DNA from: Melioribacteraceae bacterium
Lineage (GTDB): Bacteria > Bacteroidota > Ignavibacteria > Ignavibacteriales > Melioribacteraceae
DNA: 47,614 nt
Reading direction: 5' to 3'
Assembly: GCA_021740785.1 (NCBI GenBank)
Contig: JAIOZI010000037.1
Span: 1 to 47,614 of the forward strand
Shown: positions 34,339-41,084 of the stretch, piece by piece
Layout: the number at the start of each line of letters is the position of its first letter
How positions within the stretch are numbered: the stretch's first letter is position 1
Notes under the pieces: generated by a model
The model's database searches: none
What the model was told of the DNA's origin: nothing
Seen by the model: the letters and a program-made list of their open reading frames with translations, nothing else
Made by a program: the position numbers and the translations under genes

Positions 34339-34680
34339 ATGAAAATTAGTGTAAGTGAAAAGTACAATTCAGTTGTTTTGGCATTTAAGGGTGATCTTAC
34401 CGGCGGTGAAGAGATTGTTGAAGAATTGGGAGATGTAATAAAATCTAATATCGATGTTGGAAAGAAAAATTTTGTTGTTGATCTTTCCGATGTAAAATAT
34501 GTTAACAGTTCGGGTATCGGCATACTTGTTAGATACTACACAACAATTAAAAATGCAGAAGGCGAAATGAAGCTTGCTGATTTGCCGGAAAGAGTTAAAG
34601 GCGTTCTCTCAATTACAAAATTGACTCAAATTTTTGAAATATTCCCGTCTGTTGATGAGGCTGCAGGTAGTTTTAAGTAA
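34339..34680 (+). CDS. STAS-domain anti-sigma factor antagonist
   Basis: 113 residues, a single SpoIIAA-like STAS domain. The serine normally phosphorylated by a partner-switching kinase is in DVKYVNSSGIGILV. Start ATG 34339 has ggagagg 8-14 bases upstream. No SpoIIAB/RsbW kinase or PP2C phosphatase is encoded nearby, so it works with partners elsewhere, either controlling a sigma factor or another switch. It is not part of an operon. Confidence 0.92.
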   Translation: MKISVSEKYNSVVLAFKGDLTGGEEIVEELGDVIKSNIDVGKKNFVVDLSDVKYVNSSGIGILVRYYTTIKNAEGEMKLADLPERVKGVLSITKLTQIFEIFPSVDEAAGSFK

Positions 34681-35379
34681 TTTTTGATTGTGGATTGTTG
34701 AGATGCTGAGTTAATCAGTGTAAACAACCGGAATGAATATTGGCAATAATTGTTCTCAGATTTTAAGCGCTGCTTACAACCGATGGATAATTTTGCGATT
34801 GTTCCAAACTACTTCTTAAGTTGATTGAATCGGATTTCAAAATAACATTTGAATGAAATATGTTATTCTGACATTTAATTTATTCTATATATAAATCTTT
34901 ATTACCACCCTCCCACCTAGCCAGCAAAAGAGAATCTAATATATTAAGTGTTACAGAATATATACTATTTGTTAATGATACTATTGATAATTAAATACAT
35001 TTGTTATAAATTGAATATAAATAAAAATTATTAGGGGAGCAGGTATTAAAATCTTATTATTTCCATTGTGCTTTTCATTAAAGGCAAAACCAGGCTATCG
35101 TAAATGCAATTATTTGTAAACTAATATAGAGCATAGCTTGTTTTTTTTGCTCAACTTATGTTAAAGATTTAATAGCCGGGTAAATAATAAATGATGGAAA
35201 AATTAATGTAAGGGACATTAATGACAAATTTAGTTGCTGACTGAATTTTGTATATCAACAAGTCCAAATCGGATACATTAAAATTCTTTATAAAAATATC
35301 GAGCCGATTTAATGAAAAAATATAATTGCATGCAGGCTTAAATAAATAATTATATACTAATTTAAATAAGGGTGTATTT
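34681..35379. other. 699-bp intergenic region, no gene recognised
   Basis: Very AT-rich. All frames are broken by frequent stops. The only structure I note is aataacat/atgttatt (34841-34848 with 34860-34867), about 160 bases after the STAS stop. I see no match to the repeat families of this window. A small RNA or promoter for the downstream porin-like gene cannot be excluded, but nothing supports it directly. Confidence 0.6.
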
Positions 35380-35979
35380 ATGAAAAAACTAGTGTTTGTA
35401 ATTTTTGTATTGTGTTTTTCAGTTTCGTTATTTGCACAGGGCGATTATTCCAAAACAACGGCAGTAAGTTTTAGTTTTAACGGGCTAAATCTCGGCAGTT
35501 TTTACGGCGGCGTGGGCGGCAGAACCTGGCTATCGGAAACTACAGTTTTAAATGTTAACATCGGAGGAACGATTTCCGAGCAGGAGTATGAAAAAACGGA
35601 TGTGCTGGATAAAGGATTAAATAAAACCAAACGACTGAATTTAGGAGTAGGTATTGAAAAACATTTCAGCGGTTCAACCCGTTTGTCACCATATTATTCA
35701 TTTCGATTATCGATTGGATTAACAGATAGTTATCACAGGTCTTCCAACAGTACATCGGAAAATGCAGAGAACAAAATGAGTTATAACTTCGATTTTGGTA
35801 TGGGTCTTGAATATTGGTTAGATAAATCAATTTCAATCACAGGGCAGCATTTATTCACGTTGGGTTACAAGACGGGAAGCAGATCATTCTGGAATGGTGT
35901 AAGCAATCAATCACAGGATTTGAAAGAATTTAATATCGGAACAGGTACCACATCAATAATCTTATCAATATACTTTTAA
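35380..35979 (+). CDS. Putative outer-membrane beta-barrel protein
   Basis: 199 residues with a signal peptide (LVFVIFVLCFSVSLFAQ). The mature part has alternating hydrophobic/polar strands, aromatic strand ends and many glycines (NGLNLGSFYGGVGGRTWLSE, LSPYYSFRLSIGLTDSYH), ending in IILSIYF, a terminal-phenylalanine strand as in barrels inserted by Bam. Probably 8 strands (OmpA-like porin domain). Ligand or function unknown. It is monocistronic with a terminator after it. Confidence 0.75.
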   Translation: MKKLVFVIFVLCFSVSLFAQGDYSKTTAVSFSFNGLNLGSFYGGVGGRTWLSETTVLNVNIGGTISEQEYEKTDVLDKGLNKTKRLNLGVGIEKHFSGSTRLSPYYSFRLSIGLTDSYHRSSNSTSENAENKMSYNFDFGMGLEYWLDKSISITGQHLFTLGYKTGSRSFWNGVSNQSQDLKEFNIGTGTTSIILSIYF

Positions 35980-35992
35980 TTGAATTGAAAAT

Positions 35993-36026
35993 AAGGCTGC
36001 CGCTTAATTGGCAGTCTTGTTTTTTT
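35993..36026 (+). terminator. Terminator after the porin-like gene
   Basis: aaggctgcc pairs with ggcagtctt (9 bp with one G-T pair), loop gcttaatt, followed by a g then seven T. It begins 13 bases after the stop codon. Confidence 0.75.
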
Positions 36027-36090
36027 AATACAATGTTTTTTGCAACTGTTGTTCCAGGAATAAGAATTGCGAAAAAAATAAAAAACGATC

Positions 36091-36342
36091 ATGCTAAAAT
36101 TTAGCTGCAATATTTTTTTACTACTTCTATTCAATCAGCATATTTTATCACATGAAGAAACAGTAAATACTCCGGCAAAAATTTTAATCCTTTCATCTGA
36201 TGTACAATTTATTGGCGAGAGAGTAACTAAATCCAACTCGAACACACCACCCGGCAGCAAAATATATGTTTACTTTAATCAGGCGGGAGTTAAACGGCGT
36301 TCAAATGTGAAATCAAAACAGCCGCCGGAAAGAAGGCTGTAA
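36091..36342 (+). CDS. Small hypothetical exported protein
   Basis: 83 codons starting MLKFSCNIFLLLLFNQHILS, which looks like a signal peptide. A middle section follows (ILILSSDVQFIGERV), then a basic tail (GVKRRSNVKSKQPPERRL). I recognise no family. No strong ribosome binding site is visible. It lies upstream of another short signal-peptide ORF and a dispersed repeat, a region with signs of decay, so it may be a fragment. Confidence 0.4.
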   Translation: MLKFSCNIFLLLLFNQHILSHEETVNTPAKILILSSDVQFIGERVTKSNSNTPPGSKIYVYFNQAGVKRRSNVKSKQPPERRL

Positions 36343-36351
36343 TCATAATAG

Positions 36352-36522
36352 ATGATCATTAATTTGCTTGAGCAAGTTATGAAACGGAAATATCGTCAAG
36401 TATTGTTTTGTCTTTTGCTGCTGATGAACGTGAGTGTAGCAGCACAGGAAAATAATTCCCATTCTACAAGCAGTTTTACATTTGGGCATTCTCATTTATG
36501 CAGTACCGTTGAGACTACTTGA
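36352..36522 (+). pseudogene. Short ORF with signal peptide, probably a truncated secreted-protein gene
   Basis: 56 codons from ATG 36352, or 47 from ATG 36379. From the second start there is a clear signal peptide (RQVLFCLLLLMNVSVAAQ), but only about 29 residues follow (ENNSHSTSSFTFGHSHLC) before the stop. About 60 bases later the family A repeat begins, so the 3' part of the gene may have been displaced by it. Confidence 0.4.
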
Positions 36523-36583
36523 AGCTTTCGTGGCAGCCGTCCTTATTAACCCAGATTTTCTATTGGAAAATCTGCCCTTCGAG

Positions 36584-36726
36584 CCGACAATTTGTAAGTT
36601 GAGAAATATCAGATACTTAGCCCTATAGAAATTTTGGAATTCGTTATTTGAGTAAAATATTTTAATAAAACATTTTATGAGCAGCCAACGGCAAAAAATT
36701 CATTTCCAATGATTTTTTTGGGATTA
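36584..36726. repeat. Dispersed intergenic repeat, family A, copy 3 (internally deleted)
   Basis: Begins with ccgacaatttgtaag exactly as copy 2 and ends with gggatta. Compared with copy 1 it lacks about 43 bases between gagtaaaatat and tttaataaaac, removing the inner cttacaaattgtcgg arm and half of the 13-bp stem. Confidence 0.75.
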
Positions 36727-36897
36727 AGATAATCAGTTATAAAATGTTGAAAATGTATAATGTGCTGAGCTATAGAGTTGCTTTAATTAGTTGAAATACA
36801 ATTCGAAGAATTTGGATTGATTCTGATATTGTTATTTCACGGAAAGCAATTCCTCGTTCAGTAAAGCATGGGACGCTTTACAAAATGTAAGGTTAAC

Positions 36898-36928
36898 TTG
36901 ACATAATGTAGCGAAAACTTTATATTTG
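36898..36928 (+). promoter_or_regulatory. Near-consensus promoter for the membrane protein/XRE pair
   Basis: TTGACA (36898-36903), 17-base spacer, TATATT (36921-36926). The -10 also reads TATATTTG, fitting the Bacteroidetes-type TAnnTTTG. Transcription would start near 36935, followed by gagg (36949-36952) and ATG 36961. Confidence 0.65.
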
Positions 36929-36960
36929 ATTCGTCTAAATTAATTGTCGAGGTTTCCATC

Positions 36961-37386
36961 ATGAAAAAAGCTATTTCGAATTTTTCGTTTCCATACTTTA
37001 ATGTAGTTCTAATATTTTCTACGGTAATGATTTTCACACCAATACTTTACCCGTTAATAATGGACGTTCCTGAATCGTTAGATACAAACCCGGAAATTTT
37101 TAGTACTACACTCCTCATAACATCACTGCTTGCAGCAATCGGATTTATATACTGCATACTCGGATTTCATTTTAAAATCACAAGGGGAGATGAACTTAAA
37201 TATAAGATTCATCTCGAAGCGCTGAATGTATCATTTACTTCAACCTTGGTTTTACTGTTCATACTGATTTTTATATTTGTCAATTTTGCTCCTACAATGC
37301 TCAACTGGATTATGTTGATTCTAGGAATTGAAGCGATTGTGGTGTACCTGGTTTCTTCAGAAATTTTAAAAGAAAAATACCAATGA
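36961..37386 (+). CDS. Four-span membrane protein paired with an XRE regulator
   Basis: 141 residues, almost entirely four hydrophobic spans (about 13-34, 48-69, 89-108, 112-134) joined by short loops. I do not recognise a named family, but small integral membrane proteins of this size are often encoded directly upstream of a compact XRE-type regulator, with a 4-base overlap (atga) as here. The regulator probably controls the pair and the membrane protein may be its effector or a sensor. It is preceded by a near-consensus promoter. Confidence 0.8.
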   Translation: MKKAISNFSFPYFNVVLIFSTVMIFTPILYPLIMDVPESLDTNPEIFSTTLLITSLLAAIGFIYCILGFHFKITRGDELKYKIHLEALNVSFTSTLVLLFILIFIFVNFAPTMLNWIMLILGIEAIVVYLVSSEILKEKYQ

Positions 37387-37574
37387 AAAATAATTTACAT
37401 GTACTGAGAGCAGAAAAAAGAATGTCTCAGGATGAATTGGCAAAATTAGCAAATGTTTCGCGCCAAACGATTAATGCTATTGAGCGTGAGAAGTATGATC
37501 CAAGTCTTAAGTTAGCACTTAAACTTGGAAACATTTTCAATAAAAAAGTTGAAGAGATTTTTTCTTTAGAATAG
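37383..37574 (+). CDS. Small XRE-family (Cro/CI-like) DNA-binding regulator
   Basis: 63 residues consisting of little more than one helix-turn-helix: LRAEKRMSQDELAKLANVSR, then QTINAIEREKYDPSLKLALK and the ending VEEIFSLE. This size and ending match the short XRE regulators found with small membrane proteins. The ATG overlaps the stop of the membrane protein gene, so expression is coupled. It may repress the promoter at 36898-36928, though I found no convincing operator palindrome there. Confidence 0.93.
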   Translation: MKNNLHVLRAEKRMSQDELAKLANVSRQTINAIEREKYDPSLKLALKLGNIFNKKVEEIFSLE

Positions 37575-37834
37575 GCTTGGAGTTATTCGTCAATAATTTG
37601 TGAGAAATATTTAAAGACAATTGTAAAGAACAATTTGTCGACGAAAGAAGATGCTAGAATCATACTTTGCGAGATTCAAATTATTTATGTGATAAAATCC
37701 GTACAACAGTTCAAGTATTAACAAAAACACTCCTTTTAGATAGTTGAATTACACCGGGTAAATTTATATTCTTTCATTTAAAACTCACTTCTCCTGAACA
37801 TGACATTTGAAAAATAAAAATAAAAGAGAAAAGG
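37575..37834. other. 260-bp intergenic region
   Basis: Imperfect inverted repeat gacaattgt/acaatttgtc near 37617-37641 could terminate the XRE transcript weakly. Otherwise AT-rich with no gene. The end carries the aagg that precedes the GH57 ATG directly. Confidence 0.4.
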
Positions 37835-40800
37835 ATGAAAAAATTAGTAATAATAATATTGCTGGCAATTTCATTATATATTTCAGCACAGGAAAAACCG
37901 CAGGAAAATCCACCGGTTTATATTGCTTTCTTATGGCACATGCATCAGCCGATTTACTGGCCGTACGAATCGATTGTTCAAACATACGAGAACAACCGCT
38001 ACAGTTATAACGTACTGGAAATTCATACTTCGCGCACCGGTCCCTACACCGATTGGCCGAAGAATGCTGTTTACAAAGGAATAAATGCCGGGCTGCCTCA
38101 TCTCGGCGCACAAGTGAGTTTTTCGGGATCATTGATTGAAAATCTGAATAATTTGGAAGATTATGGAGTAAGTAATTTTCAAAATTGGAAATCTAGCTGG
38201 AATGATATAATTAATCAAGAAACATCGCTTGGCAATCCGAGAATTGACATGGTTGCTTTTGGTTATCATCATCCTTTAATGGGATTGATTACCTATGATG
38301 ATATAAGGAAACAGATACAATCTCACAAACAATTTTTTTCTGATAATTTCACCGGTGAATATTCAAAGGGAATATTCCCGCCCGAAAATGCTTTTGCACC
38401 ACACATCATTCCGGCTTTAGTTGATGAGGGAATTGAATGGGTTCTGGTTGATAACATACATTTTGAACGTGCTGCTCAGTCTTATCCTTATAGTACAAGT
38501 GGTGCGATCTACGAGCCCAATAAATCCGATCAATTAAATCCGAATCCCAATGATTGGGTTCAATTGAATAATCTATATGCACCAACACCGGTCTCGGCTA
38601 AGTGGTCGCGCCAGTCGCATTATGTTGAATACGTTGACCCGGAAACGGGTGAGTCATCTCGCATAATTGCAGTTCCTACAGACACATATTTGGGAAATGA
38701 GGATGGGCGCGGCGGTTTCGGTGCACTACAATATGAGTCGGTAATGAGTCAGCTCGAAGGTTATAACACGGATGCCGAACACCCGATATTAATAGTGCTT
38801 CATCATGATGGCGATAATTACGACGGCGGTTCCGATGGATATTACGGCGCAAATTTTCAAGCTTTCGTAGATTGGCTGCAAGAGAATCCGGACCGGTTTG
38901 TTGCAACAACTGTGCAGGATTACCTGGAAATGTATCCACCCGATCCAAGTGATGTTATCCATATCGAAAAAGGAAGCTGGTTAGGTGCTGACGGCGGTGA
39001 TCCAGAATTTAAAAAATGGCTCGGTGATCCGAATAGTGAAAATTATTCACCTGACCATAATAGCTGGGGTGTAGTAACTGCAGCAAAAAATTATGTTAAT
39101 ACTGCGGAGAGTATCGATCCAAACAATGCGGACACAAAAAATGCAATAAAGTATTTACTAAATTCGGAAGCTTCCGACTATTGGTATTGGGATTTTTCAT
39201 TAGACGGTATTTGGGATGCACATCCGACACGTGCTTCAAATCAAGCAGTTCAATTTGCTCAGCAAGTTTATACAGGGGGAGAAGAGGAAGTGCCGCCAAC
39301 GATTTTTATGCCGCAGCGCGAACCTTACAACCCAGGCGGAACAGAATGGGGAATTTCACAATCCAGTGACTTTAAAATTTGGACGTACGTTTATGATGTC
39401 AGCGGTTTGCAGTCAGTTACTTTAAAGTACCGGTTGGATAATGATGGAGTAAATTCACTTTTGTCAGATCACAATGAAACTTATTCAGGCGGTTCGGATG
39501 TGGGTGATTGGGTTGAGTTGAATATGGCTGGTATTGAAATTACATCTCAGACCAATCCGATGCCGCTGGTAAAAGCCGAAGAATTTTCCGCTCAAATTAC
39601 CGGGCAGAATAATTCTCTTATTGATTACTATGTAGAAGCTGTTGATTCTTACGGCAATATTTCAAAATCACCAATTAATCATGTTTGGATTGGTGAAGGC
39701 GGCGGATCGACCGGTAATCCCGATGTATCATGGGAGCCGGTAAACCCAACAAACGATGATTTAATTACAATCACCGTTACGAATGCAGGTCAGAGTGCAA
39801 AACTTCACTGGGGCGTTAATAACAACGGCGGATCATGGGTAACGCCGGATGAAGTGTATTGGACGGACGGAACTGTGCCGTTTGATGGAAGTCCCGCGGT
39901 TGAATCACCGTTTACCGGACCTGATACAGCCGGAACATTAAAACTCGAACTTGGACCGTTTAACAATGATGCGCAGACAGTTAACCGGATTGCATTTGTT
40001 ATTCATTACGATGACGATTCATGGGATAACAATAACGGCAGCGACTATCATATTTATCTCGGTGATGATGTTCCAAGTGAATTTGTTATGGACGGAGAAG
40101 TCGATGCATCGGCTGTTAAAGTAATTAGCAATGATGGAATTGATTTGTATTTGGCGTGGGAAGAACCGATTTTGTATATCGCTACACAAAGCGCTTCCTC
40201 ACAAGCTAATGATATTTTTGTATTCTTTGCCGATGGACAGAATGAAATGATTGATGCGCCATGGGGTAAATCCGGTTTTGTTGCCGGATGGTCGGCTTAC
40301 ATGGCAAATGAAAGTGATAATAATTACAATAGCTGGTATGATAATACAGGTACAACCGGCATTGCCGCCGGAAATGTTTTGGAAGGTACAATCCATATTG
40401 AAGAAGAGTTTGGATTTATACCGGCTGAAATTTTTCTTTCTATTAGTGAGTACCAAACTGCGGATAATGGTGCGTTAATCGGACAATTGCCTGCAGGTAA
40501 CAACGACGGTAATATCGACCCGGATGAACTCTTTGAATTCAATTTTGTAATTACAGATTTGAAAAATTATGATAATGCCCCGACTGAATTTAGTTTATTG
40601 CAGAACTACCCGAATCCCTTCAACCCAATTACAACGATTAAATATACAATTCCTACCGCTGTAGGGGACGAAAATTTTCGTCCCCTACAAATGGTTATAT
40701 TAAAAGTGTTTGATATGCTTGGAAGAGAAGTAACAACCCTAGTTAACAAACCAATGCAGCCAGGCAAATACCAGGTAACCTTTGACGGCAGCAAACTTTC

Positions 40801-40873
40801 CAGCGGTGTTTATATTTATAGAATTACATCGGGAGAGTTTTCAGCAAGTAAGAAATTCGTATTAATGAAGTAA
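37835..40873 (+). CDS. Secreted glycoside hydrolase family 57 protein with T9SS sorting domain
   Basis: 1012 residues with a signal peptide (LVIIILLAISLYISAQ). The GH57 catalytic domain starts with AFLWHMHQP and carries a likely nucleophile glutamate in GIFPPENAFAPHI and the motif LIVLHHDGDNYDG. GH57 enzymes act on alpha-glucans (amylase, amylopullulanase, branching). Three beta-rich modules follow: about 490-620; 625-745, resembling a starch-binding module (WGVNNNGGSWVTPDE); and a DOMON/CBM9-like part around 750-900. The last about 85 residues are a T9SS sorting domain (NYPNPFNPITTIKYTIP, then VFDMLGREVTTLVNKPMQPG). A 30-bp perfect palindrome lies in frame inside that domain. Expected at the cell surface, degrading starch-like polymers. 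Confidence 0.92.
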   Translation: MKKLVIIILLAISLYISAQEKPQENPPVYIAFLWHMHQPIYWPYESIVQTYENNRYSYNVLEIHTSRTGPYTDWPKNAVYKGINAGLPHLGAQVSFSGSLIENLNNLEDYGVSNFQNWKSSWNDIINQETSLGNPRIDMVAFGYHHPLMGLITYDDIRKQIQSHKQFFSDNFTGEYSKGIFPPENAFAPHIIPALVDEGIEWVLVDNIHFERAAQSYPYSTSGAIYEPNKSDQLNPNPNDWVQLNNLYAPTPVSAKWSRQSHYVEYVDPETGESSRIIAVPTDTYLGNEDGRGGFGALQYESVMSQLEGYNTDAEHPILIVLHHDGDNYDGGSDGYYGANFQAFVDWLQENPDRFVATTVQDYLEMYPPDPSDVIHIEKGSWLGADGGDPEFKKWLGDPNSENYSPDHNSWGVVTAAKNYVNTAESIDPNNADTKNAIKYLLNSEASDYWYWDFSLDGIWDAHPTRASNQAVQFAQQVYTGGEEEVPPTIFMPQREPYNPGGTEWGISQSSDFKIWTYVYDVSGLQSVTLKYRLDNDGVNSLLSDHNETYSGGSDVGDWVELNMAGIEITSQTNPMPLVKAEEFSAQITGQNNSLIDYYVEAVDSYGNISKSPINHVWIGEGGGSTGNPDVSWEPVNPTNDDLITITVTNAGQSAKLHWGVNNNGGSWVTPDEVYWTDGTVPFDGSPAVESPFTGPDTAGTLKLELGPFNNDAQTVNRIAFVIHYDDDSWDNNNGSDYHIYLGDDVPSEFVMDGEVDASAVKVISNDGIDLYLAWEEPILYIATQSASSQANDIFVFFADGQNEMIDAPWGKSGFVAGWSAYMANESDNNYNSWYDNTGTTGIAAGNVLEGTIHIEEEFGFIPAEIFLSISEYQTADNGALIGQLPAGNNDGNIDPDELFEFNFVITDLKNYDNAPTEFSLLQNYPNPFNPITTIKYTIPTAVGDENFRPLQMVILKVFDMLGREVTTLVNKPMQPGKYQVTFDGSKLSSGVYIYRITSGEFSASKKFVLMK
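40660..40689. repeat. Perfect 30-bp palindrome inside the GH57 coding region
   Basis: Two uninterrupted 15-base arms, tgtaggggacgaaaa and its reverse complement, with no loop. It encodes AVGDENFRPLQ between the TIPT and VILKVFD segments of the sorting domain; related domains have only a few residues there. The reading frame is maintained. It resembles the intergenic hairpins elsewhere in this window in form (tgtag...ctaca ends). Confidence 0.85.
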
Positions 40874-41011
40874 GCACAAAGAGAAACATGATTGTAAAAT
40901 CAATGCGCCCTTGTCCTACTCTACGATATTTGATTTCTGTTTATTATAAATTGACTTAAGAAAATGGATGTTGGTTATCAATAACAATCGGAATTTTTAG
41001 TATTGAAATAC

Positions 41012-41060
41012 GTGTAAAGCGGGCAGTTCGCAAAACGGGATATACCTGCTCGCTTTACAC
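41012..41060. terminator. Long hairpin between convergent genes, possible bidirectional terminator
   Basis: gtgtaaagcgggcag (41012-41026) and ctgctcgctttacac (41046-41060) pair at 14 of 15 positions around a 19-base loop. There is no strong T run. A diverged left arm (acgtgtgaagcaggcagtcc) recurs near 44237, so it also belongs to a dispersed repeat family. It sits in the 211-bp gap between the convergent GH57 and T9SS-protein genes. Confidence 0.55.
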
Positions 41061-41084
41061 TAATAAACAATAATCGTCAAATAT

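Larger units (their letters stand above)
36523..36960. other. Intergenic region: hairpin, family A repeat copy 3, promoter
   Basis: Contains a 9-bp hairpin cagattttc/gaaaatctg (36552-36574), then family A copy 3 (36584-36726), then the promoter at 36898-36928. No gene seen. Confidence 0.7.

Noticed and set aside
37785-38132. 115-codon minus-strand ORF overlapping the start of the GH57 gene
   Set aside because: Lies opposite a conserved signal peptide and catalytic domain; its composition is cysteine- and arginine-rich, typical of antisense frames.
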